Source of the DNA: Echria macrotheca | Lineage: Eukaryota > Ascomycota > Sordariomycetes > Sordariales > Schizotheciaceae | DNA length: 64,000 nt | Direction of reading: 5' to 3' | Assembly: GCA_030411725.1 (NCBI GenBank) | Contig: MU839829.1 | Location: forward strand, 2,356,001 to 2,420,000 | Part shown: piece by piece, positions 54,991 through 64,000 of the stretch | Numbering within the stretch: position 1 is the stretch's first letter | Layout of the letters: every line of letters begins with the position of its first letter | Position numbers and translations under genes: made by a program | The notes under the pieces: generated by a model | What the model was told of the DNA's origin: nothing | The model's database searches: none | Seen by the model: only the letters and a program-made list of their open reading frames with translations

Positions 54991-55910
54991 CTAGCCCAGG
55001 AGGGCAAGAAGCTGCTCGAGGAGCTGCTTCATGACGGCGTTGTTGGCAGCACCGCCAGCAGCACCTCCAGCGGCGGGGGGAGCAGGAGCAGCGGCAGGGG
55101 GAGCGGCAGGCTTGGTAGCGTTGCCCGCACCAGCAGCCGCTCCCGCTCCAGCGCCAGCTCCGGCACCAGCAGCGGCGGACGGAACAAAGATAGCCCACTC
55201 GCCAACGAGGCTGTCGACAGTAAGAGTGAGCTCGTTCTCATCGCGCTCAAACTCGAGCTCGCCGATGCCGTCAATGATGAAAGTGCCCGTCTCCGTGCAG
55301 AGCTTGCCGACACGGCCTTGGCTGATATCCAGGGCATCTGATTTCTGGTTAGCGAACCCCGTCACCAAGAGAAAGGAAGGAAGTAGAACTCACTGTTGGC
55401 GTTGAGGATGTAATCAATCTTCTGCAGAGTAAGACCCCTGGTGCCACCTTGGACCTCGACACGGTACGACACAGGCTCAAGGGCGCTGAAGCCAGCCGGC
55501 GGGGCTGCCGGGTTCCGATTCTCCGTCACACGCATGGCGCGGGCTTGCTGATTCTGGAACTCAACCTCGAAAACACCATTGAGCTGTCAAGTGTTAGGTC
55601 TAATAGAACACTGAAGTTGGGACTGATAACATACTCCAGGGGGAAAGAGAGTGTCGGTCTTGACATTGCCGCCGCCGAGCTGGATGACCTGCCCAAACTG
55701 GCCTTGTTGCTCGACCTCGTTCTCCTTGTTCTCTTCCTCTTTAGTGGCTCCAGCACCGGCACCGGCAGCGGCGGAGCTCGTTGCGGCGGCAGCGGCGGTC
55801 GTCGTGGAAGCTGCGACGGCGGCGACAGTGGTGGTAGCCCGATTTCCGGAAGGAGCGGCAAGAACGGCGAGGACCTGAGTGGCCAAGATGATGCTGGAAG
55901 AGAACTTCAT
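54991..55910 (-). CDS. secreted Ala/Gly-rich protein of unknown function
   Basis: Three exons, 55910-55635, 55583-55394 and 55337-54991, give 270 residues. The last acceptor was set by phase (AATCAG, not the upstream ACCAG, which breaks the frame). Residues 1-19 (MKFSSSIILATQ, VLAVLAA) are a clear signal peptide. An Ala/Thr-rich linker follows, then a region near 65-200 with GQVIQLGGGNV, VNGVFEVEFQN-like strands, GFSALEPVSYRVEVQGG and GRVGKLCTETGTFIIDG, probably a small beta-rich domain with a single Cys. The C-terminal third is Ala/Gly/Pro-rich and ends in a short amphipathic helix (MKQLLEQLLALLG). No anchor or enzyme motif. Wall-associated secreted protein is the best description. Confidence 0.85.
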
Positions 55911-58900
55911 GTTGGGCAAGTAGACAAGCAAGTGAAGGTCTGCGGTGTGGTAATGAGGGTCGGCTCGAAGCAGTGCCAAGTGAAGTAAACAATTGTTTGG
56001 GCCAGCCTAGAGAAGTGAAAGCGAAGGAAAGAAAACGACAAGAATGAAAGTCCAACTGGTGTATTGACAACTGATGCAGAAGGTGATAGAGAGAGACACC
56101 ACAACAGATGATCTTCGGTGTCGTCCTTATACCAAAGACTGGAAAATCGCCAAGATCCAAGCCTCCGAAAGGCACCACCGTAAGACCCTTCTTCCATCGC
56201 AATCTCGAAACTGTGCCAAGTAGGTCATTGCAGACGAGCTCGCAGTCCGCTCCGTTGAGGTTGCCGTCAGAGGGACGCCCAGAAATTGCCAAGGTCAAGA
56301 GATCTCCTGGCTTCCAAGAGGGATCCGCTAATCACTTGGCGGTCCCGACATCTCTTCCCGGGCGACGCAGGCATCCTCCTTCTGCCAATCCCATAAAAAC
56401 ATAGTCATCCAGAAGGTTGAAATTTTTCATACATGACATGTCTCATGGTCCGGGTCGCCGTGGCCGGTGTGCTCGCAGGGAACGGCCGGTAGACGTCGAC
56501 CGGCAACGGCGTGCCGAAGTTACATTCCATCGGGGGGCGTTGAAACGATGTTGCTGGACCGGCCGAGCGGCGCGATGGCAGGATAGGAAAATAAACGGTT
56601 AGCATAGACGACACAGGCAAGTTTTGACGGGGTGGAGTCTCAAAGAAAGGCAAACCTGGGGTTTTGGCTGAGACAACCTCTGATCCACTTGGCGCTCCGT
56701 AGCGCTAAGCAACAGCCAAGAAAGGGGAAACTGGGCACGCGTGCTCCTTCTGCATATGGACCAAGTTGGGCTGCCAAGGCCAGAAAGGGTCTTGCTGGTT
56801 ACCGTTCGCTCCTGCCCAGCGCGAGCGAGTGTGCGAGCTCGGCCTCATCCAGGCTCGAGCGAGGGACAGACTGTGATTAGATTAGATCAGGACCGGCAGA
56901 TTTCATCCGAGCATTCGTCTACCGGAGGTTCCCTGGAGGTGGGTTAACTCCGCTGGGGCAGTCTTTACATCATGAGTCAATGACATGTTTCGGATTGCAG
57001 ATATCAGCAGCGTTTCCACAGGCTCCTTCATAGATCCTTGAGTTGGAGCTTGCTCCGATGTCTCTGGTACCCAAGCTTATTTTCGACTGCGGTGTTCGGA
57101 TCATGAAGTGAGCCACCTCGTTGGTTCGGCCCGGGAAAGTACCTACAAGGCAGCTCCGCTCATGTCTGCCTTAGATACCAATGACGGGAACCTTGAAGGA
57201 CATGAAATCTTATCGGTGACTCGTGAGGCCAGTCTACTAAACGTTGTTCGAATTCCTGTGGCAGTGAAAGCCATTCTCCCCGAGTCCTTGATGGTATGAT
57301 GTGCAGCAATATATCTTGGCTGACGTTCTGAGCCCATCTGTCGGTATTCAATCGATCGACGTTGCCCAGCCTCTTGCCCTACCAAGCCTTGGCTCTCGTC
57401 AGGCCAACCTGGTCGGATGAATTCCCGATACCTTGGCCAGTTTCTTCTGATATGTCAGTCTTTTCTCTTCCAGTTCGTTCTATTGTACTGCTCAAATATG
57501 TCGATGGCTTGCTCTTTGTCGGCTATAGTTTTCTCTCCTGCTGCTGTGTGGTAACTTGTTGAATCTCTTAATTATCTGATATTGTGGTTTGGACTCGATC
57601 TCTCCTCGTTGCTTTTTGCTACAAGTCGTTTGTGATTATTCCGGTTTTGATGAACCCAGTTGGTTGGCTATCCATGATGAACTTGTGGATGTGAGGTAGT
57701 TCATTGTGGCTTGAGCGAGTATTCGGTTTGAAAGTTTGAAAGACTACCTAGGTAAGGATGCTTGGTTTGGTAAAGGGAAGAGGTGAGCCTCTGGCTGGCT
57801 AAATACAGGTGGTGGGGTCAGGGTGCTCCTTCCCAGCCTAACAGGTTGCTTGGGAGTTTGGATTAGTGTGAATTAGCTCTGGGAATGAGTCTGGATGGCG
57901 TTGCCGTTGTCCCGTGAGAATGTGAAACCTTGACCGTGTGCTTTGTCTGGGTGTCGTAAAACCATTGATGGACTAGAGAGTATCCCAGCGAGAAGAAAAT
58001 TACTTGGGAACTTTGCCATTTATCGCCGGAAGATTTCCTATAAAATCAAAAATCTCTCCTAGAGAGAAAGTCGAAACCCAACCGAGGTCAAACAAGTAGA
58101 CGCGACGGTCTATGACCAGGAAGTTACCCATATGTTGTATATAAGTGGTGCTAGGCTGTGTACAAGTACATACCTAGGTAAGGGAAGGTTGTCCTTTTTT
58201 GCACACCACACCACAAGGATGCACCCATCTCTCAAGATATTCCGCAAGCCTCTCCCCTTTGTACTGAAATCAAAATGGCTATCGACACACAATCAAAAGA
58301 GAGATTAATCGATCTCTCGTGCTTGCCTCACATGTTCTCTGTGAGGTCAGCACTAAGCATCCAAACACCATCGTTAATGAGTTTCCAAGTACACAAATTC
58401 TTTAAGAATTAATATCGATATATTTGGCAATCGAAAAGGTGTCGGTGGTAGCACAACAACTTGTCGGCCAGCACAGCCGCCTTGTCGCCCCCAAGAATCG
58501 GGACGAGAGCGCCGTCCTCAGTGACGTGTCGACAATGTCTCTACATGAAAATAGAAAACCGTGAGGAACATCTAAAAACCGGAGATAACACTGCATATCA
58601 CCGCCGGATATCAAGTCAAACGCCGGAGGTGGACAAACAAACATCAGGCGGACGAGGTACCCGATCAGCCACAGACAATCCATCTAACCCTAACCCTGTG
58701 TGTCTCCTCTTGTCATGACCTCGACGCAGATGTGCAGTATTTAGAAGAAACAAAGTCCATTTGGATCAGATGAGACGGAAAATCATCCAATCTCATGGGA
58801 AGCATTAGGTAGTTCTTCAAACGACTACAAAATACGTTGAAAAACTTGGGATCAAACCGGGGGCCCCCACCTTGCCCCGCCGCCCGGAGCAATCTCTGCA

Positions 58901-59289
58901 CAGTGATAAGCCCTGCGGCCACTGTCACCCCCCGGCGCCGTGGGAGCCGATGCATGATGTAACTCGACGACACGGTCGGATCCCGAGCTCAGGTCCCCTC
59001 AGAATAGCAGCTCTCTGACTGCCGGCAGTGCGCCAGTACCTGCATCGGTCAATTGCACGCTCGCGCCTCTGTTTGTTCTTCCACCGCTCATCGCTAGGCT
59101 ACAAAAGACAAGATAGGGAGGGGACGCCATAGGCAAGCGCGGGCTTCCGCCAACAAAGCGTTTGCCCACGACCTCGACGACGACGACTTTGGCGATTTCC
59201 ACGACAACTACAACCCGGATTTTAGCGTCCAGTCTAGGAGACCAAAAGGTAAAGCACCCAAGAAGAAGACCCGCAACAGACGACACAAG
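55911..59289. other. intergenic, about 3.4 kb, no recognised gene
   Basis: Divergent promoters of the secreted protein and the sirtuin genes. Two tandem telomere-type units (CTAACCCTAACCCT) lie at 58684-58697. TACCTAGGTA motifs occur near 57745 and 58170. Frames are short and without domains. Confidence 0.55.
58684..58697. promoter_or_regulatory. interstitial telobox (two TTAGGG-type units)
   Basis: The 14-mer CTAACCCTAACCCT equals two copies of the TTAGGG telomere unit on the other strand and contains AACCCTAA, the core bound by telobox Myb proteins. It lies about 600 bp upstream of the sirtuin start. Regulatory use is inferred. Confidence 0.35.
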
Positions 59290-60497
59290 ATGGGCCAGGA
59301 GTCGTCCGTCATCAGCGATGACACGCCCACCGAGACGCTCCGCGAGCGCAGCCTCGCTGCCGTGGCCGAGTACATCACGTCGGGCAAGGCCAAGCGTATC
59401 GTCGTCATGACGGGCGCTGGCATTTCCACCGCCGCAGGCAGTATGTTTTTCTTCTAACTATCTCGAGCCTCACTAACTGTCTAGTCCCCGACTTCCGCTC
59501 CCCGGAGACTGGCCTCTACGCCAACCTGGCCAAGCTCAACCTGCCCCGGCCCGAGTCGGTCTTTGACCTGCTCTTCTTCAAGGAGAACCCCAAGCCGTTT
59601 TATGTGCTGGCCAAGGACCTCTACCCGGGCAACTTCCACCCGACCATCTCGCACGTCTTTATCAGCTTGCTCGCCAAGAAGGGCCTGCTGCACCAGCTCT
59701 ACACCCAGAACATCGACTGTCTGGAGCGCGCCGCCGGGATTCCCCCGGAGCTCATTGTTGAGGCTCACGGCAGCTTCGCCAACCAGCGCTGCATAGAGTG
59801 CAAGACGCCCTTCCCGGCCGATCGGATGCGCGAGCATGTTGCCCGCGCCGAGGTGCCGCGGTGCATCCGGGGCGCTGAATGCGGCGGTCTGGTGAAGCCC
59901 GACATTGTTTTCTTCCACGAGGCGCTGCCGATGTTGTTCTACGAGCGCAAGGACCTGATTTCTTCGGCCGACCTTGCTCTGGTCATGGGCACCAGTCTAC
60001 AGGTGCATCCGTTTGCCAGTCTGCCGAACTACGTCCCCGAGGGCGTGCCGCGCGTGCTGTTCAACCTCGAGCGTGTGGGCGGGCTTGGGACTCAGGCGGA
60101 TGATGTGCTTGAGCTGGGCGACTGCGACACGGGTGTGCGGAAGCTGGCCGACCAGCTTGGCTGGCGCGAGGAGCTCGAGAAGGAGTGGCGGGATCTGATC
60201 GGTGAGGAGGAGGCGCTGAAGCAGCTCACCGGGGCGTGGAAGCGGGCCGAGGAGCTTCAGGATGAGGTGGAGAAGCTGGCTGATGAGGTCGAGGAGGTTC
60301 TTAAGATGGACAGCCCGGTCCCGAGAACACCAGAGGAGCCGGCAGAGTCGGAGGAGAGAGTCAAGGAGCGGGATGATACCAAAGCTGAGCCGGGAACGGG
60401 GACGAAAAAGGTTGAGGAGATGCCGACGGGTAGTTCTGAGGAGATACCGAAGCAGAACGGCGTGGCACTCTCGGATAAGACGTTGCCATTGCTTTGA
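59290..60497 (+). CDS. NAD+-dependent protein deacetylase, sirtuin class I (Hst2-like)
   Basis: Removes acyl groups from lysines using NAD+. Exons 59290-59440 and 59485-60497 give 387 residues; the intron (GTATGT...GTCTAG) splits GI|PDFRSP. The Rossmann signature is TGAGIS (41-46), with PDFRSPETGLY, TQNID at 124-128 and the catalytic His145 in EAHGSF. The structural zinc is held by C153, C156, C177 and C183 (CIEC, CIRGAEC). KPDIVFFHE and GTSLQVHPF complete the NAD pocket. The C-terminal ~110 residues form a charged helical, Glu/Lys-rich tail, as in fungal Hst2 orthologues, which are mainly cytoplasmic. The start is MGQESS; a Gly at position 2 could allow N-myristoylation, but this is not shown. 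Confidence 0.94.
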
Positions 60498-61029
60498 AGA
60501 GGCTTGGTATATGGTCATGACATTTCCTTATGGGTCTCGGCTGGGTATGAGGTTTCAGGGTCAGTTAGTCTAATCTTTCTTCGTGGCCTCCTGGTGAATG
60601 TGAGGTCTGTTCTTCCACCATGGTTCTCGCCTCCCTCGGGTGGTTAGTCTTTCACTGGCAGGACATGTCGAGTGATAGCAGGTAAGTGGGCTAACATTGG
60701 AACAACTCTTTTCAGACTGTTGCAAACATCTTTTTCCCAGACACAGCTGCAGATGCTCGAGGAACTTGAGTGCGGGCCGAACACCAACGTTGAGACATGC
60801 TAAGATGTCTTTGTTCTCGAGTTCACAATACCCATTGTTCACAACCACTGTCCATTATGAAGACTATATATAACCACCAACACCCCTCTCACTCTCCCCC
60901 CTCCCCTCACCATCTCGTCCATATCTCCGTCGAGACCGTGATATTCGTACCTGTTGATCCCCATCATCATCTTTCTACGGAAATCACATCCCCCCAAGTC
61001 TCCCAAGTCTCCCGAAGAGAAGAGAAGAC
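60498..61029. other. intergenic, 532 bp
   Basis: 3' flank of the sirtuin gene and promoter of the zinc-finger gene, with a CT-rich leader (near 60880-61010). No gene recognised. Confidence 0.65.
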
Positions 61030-61883
61030 ATGGCGCCCCCCGGGAACCATCCCCAAGGTGGGGTGGGCGACGACTCCGACATGGACGACCAAGAGGCCAT
61101 CCAAACCAGGACCCTCGCCCGTCAACGTCGTCATCAAGCGCGGCGCCAGAGGACGATCACATTCCAGGAACCACAGCAGGGACCACGGGGACGACAGCGG
61201 GGACCACCACGTTCCCCTCGCGGCTCCGAAATCCTCTGGCAGTGTCACGATGCCTACCGCGCCAAGCGCGAGGGACCAACAATGCCCCCTTGCCTCCCGG
61301 AGGAGGCAACCATATCGTTTGGTAAGATTCCCATCCCCCTGGTACTACTAACCCTGTAGGTGGTGGTACTACATCGTCTACAAAAGTAGTATCAGCCTTG
61401 ACGGCCGGCCTCCTCCAACAGTCCGAGTCGTCGTCCTCACCACCCTCTCGGTGCCAGACTGTTGATAAAAGCTCCTCCTGCCGCTTCCTCCAGCCGAGGA
61501 CACCACCGCCCCGTCCTGAATTCAGAGGGACCGCCGCAACCGTCCCTCCGATCCCCATCTTTCCTCACCCTCCTCCCCCTCCCCCTGAGCCACAGCAGGA
61601 ACAACAACCTGTGTTCCTGCCATGTCTCAAACCCGGGACTGAGCTTACCAGTGTAAGTGACTGGTCCTGCTGCCGGTGCGGCTTCGTCAACTCCAGGTTT
61701 GAGAGACGATGTCCCGCGTCCGCCTGTCTGCACGTGCGCGATGCGCATGGTGGGTTCTGCTGTCTGAGGGGAGACTTTGCCGAGACGGTCTTGGGCGGGT
61801 TTGTGAGGGGGAAGAGGGTGGAGATGGTCAGACGGCTTGGGAGTGTTTTGTTTGACTGGGAGTTTGTTTCTTCTTCTGACTGA
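61030..61883 (+). CDS. RanBP2-type zinc-finger protein, otherwise disordered
   Basis: ATG at 61030 (context GAAGACATGG). Exon 1 ends at 61321 with a GTAAG donor, and a perfect TACTAAC branch site lies at about 61345-61351. Acceptors at 61359, 61386 and 61395 all keep frame; the first (38-nt intron) gives 271 residues, the last (74-nt intron) 259. The N-terminal half is Arg/Gln/Pro-rich; the middle has a polyproline run. Near the C-terminus DWSCCRCGFVN, then RRCPASACLH, fits the W-x-C-x2-C-x3-N-x6-C-x4-C pattern of a RanBP2-type zinc ribbon (last spacing 4, not 2), which in other proteins binds RNA or ubiquitin. A short Cys-containing segment (HGGFCCLRGDF) follows. Target unknown. Confidence 0.75.
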
Positions 61884-61952
61884 AGAGTAGTTTTTGTAAA
61901 TTATTCTTCTTATTTTTTGGGGGGAACGAAGGTAAGGAAAGGACCTGGAGGT

Positions 61953-62018
61953 AGGTAAGGTAGGTAGGTGTTGCGTGGTCGTGCTTGAGTTGTTACGAGC
62001 AATGTACCTACCTTACCT
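61953..62018. repeat. 14-bp perfect inverted repeat, 38-nt loop
   Basis: aggtaaggtaggta at 61953-61966 pairs with tacctaccttacct at 62005-62018. It lies about 70 bp after the stop of the zinc-finger gene, so it may form a 3' UTR stem. The sequence belongs to the AGGTA/TACCT motif family scattered through the window. Confidence 0.85.
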
Positions 62019-62402
62019 GTCATCTATGTTTGAAACATTCATGAATAACACTATTATAAATTCGACTTATTCGCAACTATCAGTGAAATATAAAATATAT
62101 GCAGAGTAAAAAACGGGAAGGTGTGGGCCGACGAGGTGTGATGTTGGAGGATCCAATGACACAAGCAGTCTCAACAACAATGACATTGTTCACAAACAAT
62201 CGCACCATAAGTTTTACCTAACAATAACAACGAACACGCAATCAACAAAAAGTGTATTAAACACATTACTCATCCCTGAGAACAAGAAAACAGCAGCAGT
62301 CCAAGTGCGCGGCTGCACGCCCAACATACCATGACCGACCGACCAGACTAAATAACCCCGACCAAAAAAGGGCATGATTCGAAGGGATTAACAAAAAAGC
62401 AC

Positions 62403-62409
62403 AAAAAAA
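62403..62409 (-). terminator. Pol III terminator of tRNA-Glu
   Basis: Run of seven T on the minus strand, 4 nt after the tRNA 3' end, the usual RNA polymerase III stop signal. Confidence 0.85.
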
Positions 62410-62413
62410 CGAG

Positions 62414-62508
62414 ATCCCGCACCGGGGTTTGAACCCGGGCCGTCAGAGATTTCGAAGTGGTGTGTGACCCTTGAAAATCTGATATCCTAACCACTAGACG
62501 ATACGGGA
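62414..62508 (-). tRNA. tRNA-Glu (UUC) with a 23-nt intron
   Basis: Reads TCCCGTA (5' acceptor arm, pairing with TGCGGGA at the 3' end), then the A-box region GTCTAGTGGTTAGGAT, an anticodon stem TCAGA/TCTGA, and the B box GGTTCAAACCC. The loop is TT-TTC-A followed by C, giving anticodon UUC. An intron of 23 nt sits after position 37, the normal place for nuclear tRNA introns; its GAAA can pair with the anticodon as in other precursor tRNAs. Mature length is 72 nt before CCA. The base at position 73 is U, which is unusual for tRNA-Glu. Confidence 0.93.
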
Positions 62509-64000
62509 GTCGGACTGGTTGTTGTTTCGTTGCTTCCTCAAACTGGTATATATAACCCACAAACGGCCACCCTAGGTGTGCACATACCATTGGAATGGTG
62601 TATTGCTTATGCGCGCGGTGTTCTTGATGGCGCAAATTTGGACTTTGTGCTTGGTTATCTGGTGGAGGGAGGACTTGGCTCTCTCGCTCCTTCCCACACT
62701 CTCCACCATGTCCATGGACACTATATTTGAAGCCAGGTCACGGGGCATGCAAAAAAAGCCCCTCCTAAGAAGAAGCGTTTAATCCATCGCCTCGCCGTGC
62801 CAGATAGATGACTCTCGAAAGAGAAACCACGAATGGGAACCTGGGTCCACAACCGACCGGTCCGGTAATCTATCTAAGCATCCATACCAATTTAACCCTA
62901 CACATTCTCGGTTGTCTGTCCAACAACTCCAGCCCGGCATCCCTTCCTTCTCTCTTTGTATCACAAGACTTCCATTAGAAGAATACATCCGGATGTGTCT
63001 GCGCAAGTAAGCGATGTACTCATGTACTCGTGTGTTTTATTTGCAATCTATCCAACCAACCCATAACCCATCATAGTCGGGCGGAGCTTTTGAGAGAACA
63101 GACTGTCGACGACAGCAAGGCAGGAAGGGGAGATAAGGTAAACCGTCCACTCATCCAATGGCCCTTCGCACCAAACAACACCCCCCCCCCTTCTTTTTCC
63201 TCACCTCCATGGATGGTATTTTCATCTTCATCACATCCATCATTCATCATCCATCGTCCTTGCATACACATCTCCCCTACCAAGTCACCAACCCCCTCGC
63301 CCTCCCCTTCCACACCGCCGCCCGCTAACACATCCACCACACATCTCATCCACATCCCCTCCCTCCTTCCTGCCCCGTCCATCGACCCTACCCAAACCAT
63401 CATACCATCATAGAGAGAGCCCATCACAGAGCAGATATACACCCAGAAAAGAGCACAATGCAATCTCGGTCTCGGTCTCAGTCTCAGTCGAATTCATATC
63501 ACATTCCATTCTCTCCCAATTCCTTCTCTCAACAAAAAACCCTTCTTCATAAGATATAACCCCCCCGCTAAAATATACTCACTCCCCTCATCATCAACCC
63601 TTGATCCCTCAGGGAAAAAAAACAAGAATGCTATTGCTTCCTTCCCCCGGCTACTGGCTACCCTCCCCTTTTAAACAAACTTGGCCATGGAATCAAAACC
63701 CCAAACACCAACTCCTACTCCAAACCACAATCACAACCAAAAGAACCCATGATACACAAGCACAATGACACACCAAACGATCGACTTGCCACAGAGACAA
63801 AAAAAGACCTCGACACAGAAAAAAAAAAAGAAAATGTAGCCCATAGTCCGTACAAAGAAAAAACATGTGGTTGTCTGCTGCTAGCCCAGCGTATCAAGTC
63901 CCAAGAAGCCCCCAAGTCGCAAGTCGCAAGTCGCAAGTCGCAAGTCGCTTAAATACCCGAAGACGACGCGCGCTCCGCTCTTATTATCCCTATCCTTGTT
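62509..64000. other. intergenic to the window end, no recognised gene
   Basis: Low-complexity A/C-rich DNA with short tandem repeats: a hexamer (tctcgg/tctcag, four copies, 63465-63488) and a heptamer (caagtcg, five copies, 63913-63947). Frames are short and without domains. The last 60 bases could be the flank of a gene outside the window. Confidence 0.55.
63913..63947. repeat. heptanucleotide tandem repeat, five perfect copies
   Basis: Unit caagtcg repeated five times without mismatch. Period 7 is not a multiple of three, so it is unlikely to be coding. Confidence 0.95.

Larger units (their letters stand above)
61884..62413. other. intergenic, 530 bp, with a hairpin
   Basis: 3' flank of the zinc-finger gene and of the tRNA gene. 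A perfect 14-bp inverted repeat lies at 61953-61966 and 62005-62018. AT-rich after 62030. No gene recognised. Confidence 0.65.

Noticed and set aside
58841..58960. tRNA-like stretch with a B-box-like GGTTTGATCCC on the minus strand
   Set aside because: No A box, no acceptor-stem pairing and no plausible anticodon arm.
1..64000. CRISPR array, insertion sequences, viral genes or secondary-metabolite cluster
   Set aside because: No regularly spaced repeats, no transposase or reverse transcriptase motifs, and no PKS, NRPS or terpene core genes seen; gene content is ordinary fungal.

Overview
The window is nuclear DNA of a filamentous ascomycete, most likely a Sordariomycete close to Sordariales/Chaetomiaceae. 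This is inferred from short (38-74 nt) GT-AG introns with CTAAC-type branch sites, fungal protein families (GPI-anchored GH18 chitinase, CDH-type cytochrome domain, Cid1-type nucleotidyltransferase), and TACCTAGGTA- and GGTACC-rich intergenic DNA. No bacterial, viral, CRISPR or transposase coding sequence was recognised. Gene order looks like ordinary chromosomal mosaic, not a biosynthetic cluster. All exon boundaries were read by eye from splice signals and phase.

Left part (1-23 kb): mitochondrial D-lactate dehydrogenase (81-2089, minus), a gene-poor stretch of almost 7 kb, ribosomal protein eS4 (minus), a two-Myb telobox-type DNA-binding protein (minus), a secreted GPI-anchored GH18 chitinase (minus) and a CxxC peroxiredoxin-like protein (minus), with a 52-base homopolymer A tract upstream of the last gene.

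Middle (27-43 kb): a 1197-residue Cid1-family RNA nucleotidyltransferase with long disordered flanks (plus); a conserved fungal protein of unknown function (minus) divergent from homoserine O-acetyltransferase MET2 (plus); a 1023-residue disordered protein (minus); and an MFS transporter (minus).

Right part (44-64 kb): two Nudix hydrolases tail to tail 10 bp apart; a 72-residue small protein; an omega-type glutathione transferase; a Pro/Ser-rich single-pass membrane protein; a protein joining a CDH-type cytochrome/DOMON domain to a Kex2-like repeat tail; a small secreted protein; an Hst2-type sirtuin; a RanBP2-type zinc-finger protein; and an intron-containing tRNA-Glu(UUC).

Most unusual observations: the cytochrome domain fused to repeated RR|Q cleavage-like units; a possible cassette exon inside the RPS4 intron; a 45-nt intron in a multiple of three that interrupts a transmembrane segment; a pseudoknot-type inverted-repeat arrangement near 20.8 kb; and three adjacent sets of 9-bp tandem repeats near 8.4 kb.
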